This document shows, in pieces, positions 13,511 through 25,577 of a DNA stretch of 64,000 nt (position 1 is the stretch's first letter; each line of letters begins with the position of its first letter). The stretch covers positions 1,860,001 through 1,924,000 of the forward strand of contig SRSI01000004.1 in the NCBI GenBank assembly GCA_005656395.1, written 5' to 3'. The stretch is from Strongyloides papillosus (Eukaryota; Nematoda; Chromadorea; Rhabditida; Strongyloididae). The position numbers were made by a program, and so were the translations under genes. The notes below the pieces were generated by a model. The model worked only from the letters and a program-made list of their open reading frames with translations. It made no database searches and was not told the DNA's origin.

Positions 13511-16500
13511 TTACAAGTTGGATTCACCCCACATTACCATATATGTTGATTCCTTTTTAATACTTTTTCCTTTTTTACCATATGTAGTTATATTTGTGCT
13601 TTCATTTATGTCAACTTTCTCCATGTTATCTTCGTTATCATTTTTACCACTTGTTTCATTGTTATCATCATCCATATCGCCCTTTTCTTTGTTATCCTCC
13701 TTTTTATCACCTTTCTTCTTGTTATTTCTTGTTTTTTTTTCTTTTGAAGGATCGTGGAATTTTTCAGGAATCTTTGTAAATAAAGCCACTTTATTTTTAT
13801 AACTTAAATTGCTCTCGTATTTACTTGACTTAAGATATTTTTTGAAGTTAATTAAAACTCTCATGAGGTATGCCGGACAAAGTTCAGGTGTTTTGTGGTC
13901 TCTAAGTGTTGGACTATTTCTTCCATTCCTGGTTTTTTCAGGATATAGCTTGTTGTACGGATTACTAGTTAATGATAAACCAGATAATTTATTAATGTTA
14001 AAATTTGGTAAATTTATTGGTTTCCCAAAATCTGAAAACTCTTCCTCAATATAAATATACTCCTCTACATATTTTTCATCCTCACTAAGTTGATCGGGCA
14101 TTTTATTAAATGAATTATCAAGTTCATCAGTTCTCTTTAAAGAACGGAGCTTATTTTGTCGATTTTTTTCATTTTCCTCGAGTTTCATATAAATATATTG
14201 TTTTGTCAATAATAATTCAGCCTTACGCAACTCCTCCACATCGTCCTTTGATATTGAAAGTATAGGATATCTCAATATTTCGAGATTTTTAAATATCATG
14301 TCCGATAATTGAAGAATAAATGAATTTCCTATAACAATAACACCATCTACTGGTTTTTTTCTAGCAACATATTTATTAATATATGCGTTAATAGGTGTCC
14401 TTATTTTGCGATCCTTCATATCAGTTACCATTTTTTCCAGAATATTTTTCATTGAACTATAATCTTTATGGACACATATGTCAAGACAATCATAAAGGAA
14501 TAATAAATCTTTCTTAACGTCTTTTCTTTCGGATGGTGGAAATTGTAGTATCTCTTCAGTTAAGTGACTTGCAACTCTCTTTGTTAACAATCCAAAAAGT
14601 TTTTTAGTATTGCCTTTTTCACAGATCGTATGTTTCATGTGTTTAATCATTTCATATGACAACAAACCATGGCTAGAACGAACATGTCTTTGGTAACCCG
14701 ATGGATCAGGGAAAGTTTTAGCACAGCTATAAATTGGACAAAGATATACAGATATATTTTTCTTAATATGAATTTTTTTTTCATGGCAAAGTCTCGAGTT
14801 TCCACAGGTGAATGTTGCTGTGCAAAGTGATTCACGACATATAAATACTTTCCTCACACAATAACATTTTTTTACATGATCTTCCAATTCTTTTTTGGTA
14901 TAAAAACCATCGGGTGACCTACAATCATCATTTCCACAGAAAAATTGTTTCACATTTACATGATCATACATATGTTCAAGAAAATCGTCAAGAGAAACAA
15001 ATGATGAAGACTTCTTTTTGTTACCAGCCAAGCATGATTTCCACTGACAATAAAAATTTCTACCTCTAGCTTCATGTTCACTACATACATGTTGATAAAG
15101 ATCATCAATATTTGTAAAGTAATAATCACAAGCTTCCCAACGACAAAAAACGTGTTCATGCTCACTACCATCCGATATGGGTACATTCTTAGTTGATATA
15201 CTTATATCTGTTGAATTTGGATAACATCTAATGTTAATGTGTACTTTAAGTCTTTTATTTGCTTGTTCTGGATCTGAGCTATTTTCATCACTATCAGGTT
15301 GAAGATTTGCGATTTTTTTTTGCTGTCGTTTTCTTGAACCCAAACATTTGCTTTTACCATTATTGTGACTAATAATATTTGTATTATATTGTATTCCAAC
15401 CTGAAGTGTTTTATCTTCCGACTCAAAATTACTAACAGTAACTGATTGTTTACTAAAATTGTCATGTTTCAAAACACCTCTAATATTATTTGCGTCTACC
15501 ACTTCGATTTGACATTCAGATGGTTGCTTAATAGATTGTGACACCTTTTTACCTTCTGGAAATATAGAGTCATAGGAAATTAAACTTATTAACATACCTC
15601 TTAAACTGTTAAAATATTCTGATTGAACACTATTATTGTGACTATCATCGCCTCCAACACTACGAGCAATATAGTCAAAAGGAATTTTTTGATAATTCTC
15701 GGTAGTAGAAATGTTATTGCTATAATATTGATCATATGCATTAAGTTCTTTGAAATTTGTACCACCATAACAATCATAATGATTTCCTATTGATTCGTAC
15801 CGAATTATTGAATTAGCTCTATCACTATCATGATCTACCACATTCAAATCAACATCTATAGCAGGTAAATCAAGATTGATATCATAAGAACTATTTCCCC
15901 TATTATTTTCTGTAGAACAAACTGGTATTTCACTACAACAAATTGTTTCCTTTGACTCTCCTGAATTAAAACCCCCATCTTCCATGAAATCATAGAAACA
16001 TTCATGTTCAATAGGCTCTGATGGAGTTAGATCTTTGTCTACATCTTGGAATACATCACATTCGGATTGAGTATCTGAAAGTGTAGGAAGAAATCGTCCC
16101 TCAAAATTATCTTTCCAAAAATGACTGCCTAATTCGTATCGATCAGTCTCTGGAATAGATAATTGTTTAGTAAATTCATCACTTATATTTCTAATATTCC
16201 TAATAATAGTGTTATTAGTAATTTCTGTACCAACATTAGACACTCTATTTTTAATATCTTGAGATTTTGATAATATTTCATTACTTATACTTTCATTGGA
16301 TAAAACACTTTGGAGTCTTTTATGTTGTTTATTGTATCTAGTTCCTCTGATTGATAGATTATCATCATATCCTAACTCACTATTATTGTCCGTAAATAGA
16401 GAGTTATTTAGTGCAGTAAATTGATTATTACGGTGATTGTTATCTTGAATATTATCATAGTTACCATCACTAGAAACATCGTAAAAGTTCCCAATCATAG

Positions 16501-16810
16501 TGTTATGCTCATTGGAATTAACCATATGTTGGTTTACATTAGGCGAACGTTGCATATTATTTTGTTGGGAATCATAACAAATGTTTGGGTGAGTATCATA
16601 TTGACTATTGTTTTGGTAAGCTTCATGACAATCACAAAAATTATTAACCACTGGTGGTACATAATTTCTTTGAATACAGTGTCCTAAATAGTTCCCACAG
16701 TATATGTAATGAGATCGTGTATCATTGTCCTTATAATAGGTACCCAATGAATCTTCGACAGGTGGCTCACTCTCTTCCTGTATTGGATAGAGGTTTATCC
16801 CCCGTCTCAT
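13511..16810 (-). CDS. GLI-family C2H2 zinc-finger protein, TRA-1-like
   Basis: Probable nuclear DNA-binding regulator, 1099 aa in a single exon. Five zinc fingers lie at about residues 553-712, in the spacing of GLI/TRA-1 proteins: finger 1 starts CRWEAC, finger 2 CQWKSC, finger 3 CGNDDC, finger 4 CRESLC and finger 5 CPIYSC, ending with TFPDPSGYQRHVRSSHG, close to the GLI finger-5 pattern (TDPSSLRKHVKTVHG). The TGEKP linkers are lost, finger 2 carries an insert, and finger 3 ends H-x3-C rather than H-x3-H. The N-terminal half is Asn/Ser-rich; a basic SRKRQQKK patch precedes the fingers and the C-terminus has a Lys/Asp-rich stretch. Length is close to C. elegans TRA-1 (about 1110 aa). A CTTTTCCAG acceptor lies 18 nt before the ATG; the six codons between are in frame, so a cis-spliced upstream exon is also possible. 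ZIC-like or other GLI-related identity is the alternative. Confidence 0.75.
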   Translation of the reverse strand: MRRGINLYPIQEESEPPVEDSLGTYYKDNDTRSHYIYCGNYLGHCIQRNYVPPVVNNFCDCHEAYQNNSQYDTHPNICYDSQQNNMQRSPNVNQHMVNSNEHNTMIGNFYDVSSDGNYDNIQDNNHRNNQFTALNNSLFTDNNSELGYDDNLSIRGTRYNKQHKRLQSVLSNESISNEILSKSQDIKNRVSNVGTEITNNTIIRNIRNISDEFTKQLSIPETDRYELGSHFWKDNFEGRFLPTLSDTQSECDVFQDVDKDLTPSEPIEHECFYDFMEDGGFNSGESKETICCSEIPVCSTENNRGNSSYDINLDLPAIDVDLNVVDHDSDRANSIIRYESIGNHYDCYGGTNFKELNAYDQYYSNNISTTENYQKIPFDYIARSVGGDDSHNNSVQSEYFNSLRGMLISLISYDSIFPEGKKVSQSIKQPSECQIEVVDANNIRGVLKHDNFSKQSVTVSNFESEDKTLQVGIQYNTNIISHNNGKSKCLGSRKRQQKKIANLQPDSDENSSDPEQANKRLKVHINIRCYPNSTDISISTKNVPISDGSEHEHVFCRWEACDYYFTNIDDLYQHVCSEHEARGRNFYCQWKSCLAGNKKKSSSFVSLDDFLEHMYDHVNVKQFFCGNDDCRSPDGFYTKKELEDHVKKCYCVRKVFICRESLCTATFTCGNSRLCHEKKIHIKKNISVYLCPIYSCAKTFPDPSGYQRHVRSSHGLLSYEMIKHMKHTICEKGNTKKLFGLLTKRVASHLTEEILQFPPSERKDVKKDLLFLYDCLDICVHKDYSSMKNILEKMVTDMKDRKIRTPINAYINKYVARKKPVDGVIVIGNSFILQLSDMIFKNLEILRYPILSISKDDVEELRKAELLLTKQYIYMKLEENEKNRQNKLRSLKRTDELDNSFNKMPDQLSEDEKYVEEYIYIEEEFSDFGKPINLPNFNINKLSGLSLTSNPYNKLYPEKTRNGRNSPTLRDHKTPELCPAYLMRVLINFKKYLKSSKYESNLSYKNKVALFTKIPEKFHDPSKEKKTRNNKKKGDKKEDNKEKGDMDDDNNETSGKNDNEDNMEKVDINESTNITTYGKKGKSIKKESTYMVMWGESNL

Positions 16811-19138
16811 CCCGTTTAAAAATTCTTTCTGGAAAAGTAAAATATATGGTTACTATCGAAGAAATTATAGCAAGATTGTGTTGTAGCAATTTAAAATAAT
16901 TTGGACTAAAGTGTATTAATATAGTTGAAGATATTGTTTTCATGTTAAAATAAATTAATGTAAAAAGTAGTGAATTACTCGTACAAAATAGATGTTATAC
17001 AAGAAAATATGGACTTAAAACTAGTAGGTTATCGAAAAGAAAGCATCTTATTGCATTAAAGTTAATTAATACAAATGTTAGCAAAATATGATTGCTGAAA
17101 TTTATATGTTTATACACACAAATGTTATAGTGTTAAACAACAATTTTTTTATATACTTTTCTGGCTCAAAACAAGAATTTTAAGATGTTACAAGCGCCAC
17201 TTTTGTGAGATGCTATGTACTTTAATTGTGGTACAATTCTTCTGTTGCAAGAACACAATTGTGGAGAAACGTCTTTTCAGATGTAAAATTGGTTACTCAA
17301 AGTATTTTCTATCGACAACACTTATCTTAAGAAATTCATCTTTTTATTAGGTTGTTTATTTATACTAACAACTCTACCTTTATGCTTAGTACGGCAGAAA
17401 CTCATCAATATTATATGATAAGAGGGAAGATTTAAAAAATTTAAAATAATTAAATAGCTAATTCCGGTTATTGGGACTATTTTACAAATTTAAAAAAGGA
17501 ATTTTTCATTTTCACAGTATCATGGTTTACCATAAGAATATAAACTAATAATTAGTAATAATAAAAGTATGGAAAATAAGTAGAAAGTCTAGAATTTTTG
17601 CAAAAAAACTTAACTAAATTATGGTTGTATATCAACTATATTAAATCAAATTTAGTAATCAAAATCATAAAGTTTACAATTCATCAGTGAAATTACTATG
17701 TTTTAACTATTTTATTAATATACATATTCTCAAGTGAAAATTTTGAATTGTAGCATTTATTTAAGGCATTTTAAGGGACTTATTTCCTATTTTAAAAATA
17801 TACGATGTATTTTTTCTAAAGCTGATACATAGCTTTATATAATTTAAATCGTAAAAATATGTCTAGGTAATACAAAGATGAAATTATATTTGATTGCAAA
17901 TGTTTTTATAATACATATTGAAGCTTAAAGGAACACCAAAATAAGTTACACTACATATACATTTAAAAATACTTTAAAGTGTGAATTTTTTTATTTGTTT
18001 TTTATTCATTATATGGGAAGAATATGTATATATAATTACTATATTTTATATAGAGTTAATAGTGAAAAATGAAAGATGTCTAAAAATCTACTTATGTTCA
18101 AACATAAGATTATCATGATATAACATATATTTGTTTTATTTTCAGTTTTTAGTGAAATTATTTCTTTTAAAGACTTTTAATCATTTTCAAAATAATAGAT
18201 TTCCCCAAAAATTTGTCAGTAATTATATTAAAATGTTACTAAAATTTCAATTTTTCAATAAAAAAATATCAGGAAGAAGAAAAATAAAGCATTAAAATAC
18301 AAAGTAAATTAAAAAAGTTAAAAAATGGTAATAGTTTAAATACAATAAAAGTCTATTATTGTTGCCAACAAAAAATCAACTCAATGCTATTTTTAATATT
18401 AATTAACAATTAATTGTTTATTCTTATTAGTATTATGTAATAAGTGCTAATATTAATGATAATGAATGCATTAATTTTTTTATATAAACTTAAAGATAGG
18501 ACTTATTTGTCATTCAAAGTTAATTTATAAAGAGTTGTTTTATATTATATAAATTTTTATATATTATTACAAATTCATCAACCCAATAGATTTATTACTA
18601 ATATTTTTTCTTTACCTGTCTTTTTTTGAAAAAGTTGATGATATTTAATTTATTAAAAAATGTATTTTCCTCGTCAATACCTTCTTAAGATTGTTTCAAC
18701 AATCTTTTATATTAGTAATATAGCACTATAATTTACATTCATAATGATAAATAAGTCAAAATATATTTATAATTTGGAATATGTATTGGAGAAATTGCAA
18801 AATTTTAAGAGTATTCATAAGTGCTATAGTAAATAAACTTTTTACTAATTTTTAAAATTTACCAATGTTTTTTTAAACTGACAACCTAACTATATTTCAC
18901 TGTTAGAAAATTGTTTTTAAGGTAGATACTTTGCAAAGAGAACTTTTAAAAATAATCTTGTCAAAAATGGGCATGTTTTGGTAAATAAAATTGTTATAAA
19001 TGTTGTATATAGATTGAAAGAAATATAATTTTAAGATATAATAAAAAATGAAATATTATTTTATATAGATAAACAGTGTATTCCAATATTCATTTGATAA
19101 TATGTAAAAGATACTAAATCAAAAGAGTAATTATTTAT
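16811..19138. other. Intergenic region between the GLI-like and two-MAM genes (both on minus)
   Basis: It starts with the 5' region of the GLI-like gene (acceptor AG at 16830-16829 on the minus strand). Around 17190-17290 the base composition is less AT-rich and contains a small inverted pair (ATTGTG..CACAAT). No coding exon could be supported. Confidence 0.5.
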
Positions 19139-21808
19139 TTACGAACACTGTGCTGCTTTTAATGTACTTAACTGTGTCAATCTTATATTATCAAATCCAA
19201 TGAAGTAATTGTTTATAAGACCATTAGCGTATATTATTATACGATGTTTAGATATCTCAGGAATAATAATTTCACCTTTTTGCCATTTTCTGGCGTTAAT
19301 GGTCAGATTACGAGAGGAATAAGAAAAAGGACAAGTATTGAAGTTATCCAAACAGATTTTAATTTCTCCGTGTATTCCAGCATGGTAGTAGTCAAATATG
19401 ATTCTAGCTGGTTCTTTAAAAAAGACTTTTTTTCCAGTAGTCAATATAAAGATATCATTTGGATTATCTGTTTCACCAGCAAATATGTAATTTGTTTTAT
19501 TTTTTTGATTGTTTAAAATACCAGTAACAGAATTTCCAAGCGAATTTATTCCTAATGACCACTCTTTTATATTCATATCATACATAGGAAATATTAAACC
19601 CATATCGTTATCATCATTTAAAGATATCCATTTACAAAAACTCTAGTATAAATTATTTAACAATGATAATATATAAACTCACATTATCATTAAAGTTACA
19701 GTTTATTTGGGAACAAGGAGATGTTTCAAGAAAAAATTCATCATAATCATAGTCAAATTTTGTTGTATCCTTGTCTTTAATATATGTCTTTATTCCAAAT
19801 GATTTATATTCATCATCTAATATAAAACTTCCATCATCTTTATTTGATCCTTGTATGATTGACTCTACAAATTATTTTTATTTAAATTAATTAGTCATAT
19901 TAAGGTTTGGATATATCTTTATCCAGCTTTTTTTGTATAAGTCTTTCTAAAAATTGTTGTCTTAGTATATTAAAACCTCCTGGTTTTGTTAATAAACTAA
20001 GATCCATTCCTTCTGTTAAACTTTCAAGGTCATCAAAGTTTGATAACATTTGCAATTCATTTATCATTTCTGGTGTTAGTTGTCGTGTTATATCATCAAT
20101 ATTTACTGACTGTTCAGATAATTTATTATATATAAAATTAATCTTATTACTACTTTTTGGTATATCATTTTCACTATCAACATATTCAGTATTGTTAGGT
20201 TGTTGTACTGATACGTAATTTGGTTTTGATAATTCTGTACCAGGTATTCTATCCATTTTTTCTATTATACCTTCCTCATATGTCGTTTTTGGTTGTATTA
20301 TGGTCTTTTTTTTTAATTTATAATTAGATGAAAGATTTGATTCATTAACATTATTATTTGCATTTGAATCATAATTTTCATTTGATAATGAATAATTAAT
20401 TGGTATTATTGGGGTGGTTAATTTAACTTTTATTTGATGTGGATGGAAATTTGATGGATATATAACTTTTGTAGGTAATTGCTTATATGTCTTTTTTCTT
20501 ATATTATTTTGATTGATTTTTGCAGTGTATATATTTTTATTAATTGGGACCTCATATTTCATAGGCGATTTTAAAAGATTGTCGTTATTATTTAAATTTC
20601 CTTCGTTATTGATATTAATTGATTCATCTATTGATGATGTTTTCGAGGCTTTAGCTACTATTGGAATGTTTGAATTTATTAATGATGATGTACTTGGTAT
20701 CGAAGGTAATTGATTTGTGTACAAACTAGAATGCTGTGGTTGTAGAGATTCCCATAACATAGTTAATAATGGAGAGACATCATGTATTACATTCAAAAAC
20801 TTAGGTAATGCATCTTCATTAATTTTTGTTACATTTCCATCAATATCAATGCTTTTTTGATTAATTACTGTGTTGTTATTATCATTACTTTTATCATCCA
20901 GTAAAATGTCATCCTTTTGATTTATTGAGTCAGCAATTACCAGCATTGGTTTAACATCTTCTTCCTTATTAATCATCTCATCTTTTACTTCATTCCATTT
21001 ATCAATTGTAATAACTGATATTTGCCCATGCGTTGAACCTAAAGGTGGATAAATGCAATACATATCAATTTAAAATAGTAGCTGGCATTTTATTGTTGAT
21101 TTTTAAGATAAATTTCCATTTTTTAAACTTACCACATAAAGCAGCTTCATAGGATATTTTATCAATAGCAATTATATCATCTGGGTGGATAAAGTAAGCT
21201 CTAATTAATATCTAAGGTGAATATTAAATATGATATATGAAAAAAAAGCAACCTACTTCAAATGGTTGAGAGGAAGGCGGTAATTCAATTTTTTGATGTA
21301 CCCATTGATTTGCCTGAACAGCCTGAACACCATCATAACACTTTTGTTGTAAGATATTTAGGGATCCTGGTGGTTGTCGTACACATATTTCTAATCTTGA
21401 ATTAATTTGCGTTTTATAATACCAATATTTTATTTCAGCACCACCTAATTGACATGAAATTACATCACTAACTAGTAATGCTGAATTTAATCCGTGATTT
21501 GTTCCATTTGTGTATATAAAACCATTATTTAATGGCATTGGAGCAATTTCTTTTTTTATTGAAGTAATATTGAGGATTGATTCAGAAATTGTCCAATCTG
21601 ATGTATGATCCCATGTTACGTTTGAATTATGCCACAAACAAAGGTTATTTTTATCAAAGTCACAATTTAAATCAAATGAGTGTTGTATTTGGGCATTTAG
21701 TTGGGGAACTAAAATTTTTTTAATGACAAAAATGCACCTAAAAAACCTACAGTTATGATTATCTATTAATAATACTAATAAATATATAATAAATTTACTA
21801 TTTTTCAT
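19139..21808 (-). CDS. Secreted protein with two MAM domains separated by a low-complexity linker
   Basis: Predicted extracellular protein; MAM domains are disulfide-bonded adhesion or recognition modules. Minus-strand exons: 21808-21257, 21211-21133, 21038-19900 (or shorter), 19864-19683 and 19642-19139. A signal peptide covers about residues 1-20. MAM 1 begins at DLNCDF, has CLWHN, and closes with IDKISYEAALC at the exon 2 end. The third exon encodes about 380 residues of Asn/Ser/Lys-rich sequence without domains. MAM 2 starts with INCNFNDN and FCKW and ends with FDNIRL and a last Cys before the stop at 19139. The exon 2/3 and exon 4/5 joints fit frame. The exon 3/4 joint is the weak point: exon 3 runs to a stop at 19900, and reaching exon 4 (which needs a phase 1 donor) would use a non-consensus donor such as GGAG|GTTTTA near 19980. 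The stop version would give a one-MAM protein with a separate downstream gene. Similar to the four-MAM gene at 45-47.7 kb. Confidence 0.72.
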
Positions 21809-22776
21809 TTTATTAATAGAAAAGTTATAGAAAATTTTAACAAATGCGTATTTTAGATTTTATATTATATCTCGATTAAGTGGGATTAGGTCATCTTTGT
21901 AACAAAAGATGATGTATTTTAGTCTATCTTTGACCTACCTTAATTTTTAATCTAACTATCTAAAATAATTGAATTGTCTGCAAATAATGTTTGACATTAT
22001 TAAATTATATAATCAGGCATGTTCCTTAAGTTATAACCTTTTCCTGACATCAATACTTAATTGATGTAATTACCATAATTATTTTACCATTAATAATACT
22101 TTATTTTATTTCTATTTATAAGATTCTTTAGAAAAAATTATTCAACCATCTAACAAATTGACTCATTATTTTGCTTCCTTATTTTAATAAACATTCATGT
22201 TATTTCATAAATCAGTAATATCATATAATTAATGCACATGAGAATACTTTACATTAATATTAACGAATCTAATTAAGCTTTGAACATATAAGATATTTTA
22301 ATAATATATTTTTTTTAATTAAAATATGCGTGGTTGTCAAAAATTTTTTTCCTCTGATGAAAAAAGCTATTTTTTAAGATATAATTATATTTGTCTTGTC
22401 TTTATCTTTTGATGTAGCTAATTTAAAAATTAACTAGTTCAAAATACTGTTGATATTATATGATTAATAAAAAGAAATTTTACAGAAAAATAAGCAAAGC
22501 TTTATTAAAAAAACATGTTTGTTTTTATAGTAGGTGATATAATAAGAAAAGGAACGTTATATGCCATTACAAATCTAACGATAATTGTTTTTGAGTGATC
22601 TTATACATAAATATAGCTACAAAATGTATGATTTAAGATGAAAGTCTTTCATAAGACATATCTCTTTAATACTGTTGTTTAAATTTTGATAAAATGTTTA
22701 TATTTTTTTATACTGTATTGAGTAGTACAAAAGAATTGTAAGTGGTACATTTTGCGTACAAAGAAAAAAAATACTT
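21809..22776. other. Intergenic region
   Basis: AT-rich, with no supported gene. It holds the promoter side of the two-MAM gene and the 3' side of the neuropeptide-like gene, both on the minus strand. Confidence 0.5.
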
Positions 22777-23275
22777 TTATGGTGAAAGATCAACCATTTT
22801 ACGGAATTTGTTAATGTCATGCTGAATCATACAGTTTATTGGAGAGAAGAAGCAATTTCTAGATTGACTGCTATGAAATTTTTTTAATGACTTTTTAGTA
22901 TGTCCATTTTTCTTCTTATTGTACATTGATGGAAATAAAATTGTATCAGATTGTAATGGAGTATTCGATGAAGTAATACTTTCAGAAGGTTCAGATAAAT
23001 ATAGATAAGGTTGTTGTGGTTGATTATTCTCAATACCATAAATATAGGACTTCTGACTTCTATAGTTGTTGAATTTTTTTGACAATGGTACATTTAGTTG
23101 ATCTTGTATAAATTTATTGCGATTGTCTTCATTTACATTAGATGTTAATGTTAATACCTTATCAAAAAGAATACTAAAAAAGATTATAAAATTTAATATA
23201 ATAATATGTTTACCCTTGTGTTTTTGTAAGGACCACTAATAGTAAGACAAGATAAATCAAAGTAGAATTCTGCAT
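22777..23275 (-). CDS. Neuropeptide precursor with allatostatin-C-like cysteine loop (copy 1)
   Basis: A small secreted precursor of about 152 aa from two exons (23275-23214 and 23173-22777; 40 bp intron, phase kept). A TTTTATTTTAG acceptor lies only 5 nt before the ATG, strong support for trans-splicing and for this start. Residues 1-21 are a signal peptide. The middle is Gln/Pro/Ser/Tyr-rich. Basic cleavage sites KK at 114-115 and KK at 118-119 precede a C-terminal part holding CFFSPINC (Cys128-Cys135), followed by 17 more residues. The insect allatostatin-C loop has the form C-Y-F-N-P-I-S-C, so spacing (six residues between Cys) and the central Phe-x-Pro-Ile match. In insects the loop is at or next to the end of the precursor; the extension here is different. 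The peptide would act through a somatostatin/allatostatin-C type GPCR if the homology is real. The family call is by motif only. Confidence 0.75.
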
Positions 23276-23280
23276 AATCT

Positions 23281-25577
23281 CTAAAATAAAAATTATAATA
23301 TAAAATATTTCATTTATATAAGGGAAAAATATACAAAAAAGAAAGGATTTTTTTCAGCTTCTATAGATAGAGACAAATATTTGTGGTGAAATCATTTAAA
23401 ATAATATATACGCTTGAATGGTTGTTTTAATATCGTTATTTATTTATTTAGAAATGTTTCGTTAGGCATATGGCAAACTTTTTAAAATGTAGAAATATTA
23501 TATTAATGAGTTATCTAAGTACAAAATTAAATTATTAAAAATTAATATTAAATTATTTTTTTTATGATTATAGAAATACTGAAAAAAATGTAATACGTCT
23601 CATAAAAATTTCTACGATTTCTATAATATCATAAGTCCTTTTTAGATACAAACAAATATTACTGTAGGATAGAAAAAATTCTTTTCTTGAAAGAATGAGT
23701 TAAAAAATTTAAAAACAAATATTAATTATATAAATTAGATAAAAATTTAAAAAAACAGGATAAACACATTGATTAACTTCTATTAAAAAAATTTATAAAA
23801 TCGTTGTAAATTTAAATTATTATTCCATTGGACAGTGAAAATATATTAAAAATTTTTCAAATTAAATTCTTGAAAAATAAGCTAAAGTAAAAAAGATCAT
23901 AAACTAATTTTAATTTAGGTAATATAACGAAATATTTGTAATAAATTAGATATCGAACTTAAAATGCATTTAATTAATCTTAATACGTCATGATAAAATA
24001 AGAGACCATCGTTGTATAGTTACTTTTAATCTATCTTTTTCAAAGACCCACGCTTTTATTGTAAAGTTTAAACAAAATAAATATTATATATCGGTTTCGA
24101 AGTAGAAATTTATTAAATGTTTAAATTAATTAAATAAACCTTTTTTATTTTAAATATCTTTTGTCTTATCCCTAGATAGATGTTTAGCAACCTAAGATTT
24201 AATAAACAAAAATTTTAATGAGATATAAAAAGTGTGGTGATAAATGGTAAAATTGTTATTAAAATGAATATGGGGATTTATGCTTAAACTTTAAATTTTT
24301 ATAAATTAGCGGTGATATTTTTCCTGTTTATGATATGAAAATATTGAAAATGGTCCATCATTTTTAAGTATATATAATATATAGCAAATAGTTAAAGGGA
24401 TATACATATAAAGTTGTTATTATCAAAGTAGATATCACTTTAAAACTAATTTATGACACTGAAATACAAAAACATAGAATTATTATTGTTAGGAAATTAG
24501 GAAAAAAATAAAACAGTATAAGAATTAATATTTTAATGTATTTAAAATTTCTATGATAAAAGCTAATTTTGTAACTAAAAAATATTATAACTAGAGAACA
24601 ATATGTTTTTAAAAATTTAATTATAAAAATTACTTTTCTTATAGCAATATAGATTGCTCGTCAAAATTTGATTTGCATATAATAAAATTTAAAACTGTAA
24701 CTTGTAAGAATATAGTCTTAATAAACATTAGATATAACAAATAATAAAAAATTTAATGGAAATCAAATTGGCGTGTAATGATATTTTTAGAAAAAATGGG
24801 GTTTCTATGTAGAGGAACAAAGTTTATACTTAAATTTTAATATTTATACATAATATATTATAAATTTCGAATATTTTTTATTAGAATATTTAAAAATTTT
24901 AACTTGTGTATAGGCTTTATCTGATAAAACTTAAAACATATGTTGACAATAAAATAAAAAATATTTTGAGAAGAAAAATAAGATACTTAAGACATAAACA
25001 AAAATATTTAATTAATTTTTTTTAAAAACATTGTTATAGAATATCATTGATATGTCCGACTTTCGAGTATTTTCTACTGTAAATAATATTTGTTTCATTG
25101 TCTGTGAGTGGAATTATAGGTAGACATTTTAAAGTAGCAATCAGGAATAAATGAATTTTTTAAACAAAGAGTTACCTCAAAAAGAAAAATTTTATTTCAT
25201 TCAAACTTAATAAAAATTCTATGTAAAAATAAATTGGCCTTCTTTTTTTATTTAAAGAGAATAAAAAAATTATAATTATTGAAAGATTCATTAAAGCCAA
25301 AATTAATATTTAATAGTATAAAGTTGAAATATTTTTTGATTAATATATTGCTAATTAATTATTCATGCAATTTTTGTCATATAAAAATTTCATTTCCAAT
25401 ATTTATTTACATTTGACATGAACTTTAATATATTGTTAAATTTATGAATATAATTTATTTGGTTGACATAATGTACTATTATGATTATATTTTTTAAAAT
25501 ATCTTTTTATATTTACTTTGAGTACATTAATAATTTAATATATATTTATGACAATATTTATTTAAGAGGAATTTGAA
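23281..25577. other. Intergenic region, 2.3 kb, AT-rich
   Basis: The 23281 side carries the acceptor for the neuropeptide-like gene. No coding region recognised in the rest. A TTTAAG acceptor-like site lies about 11 nt before the adducin-like start at 25578. Confidence 0.5.

Noticed and set aside
13518..13802. Hydrophobic plus-strand frame
   Set aside because: Antisense to the Lys/Asp-rich C-terminus of the GLI-like gene; AT-rich antisense gives Phe/Leu/Ser runs.
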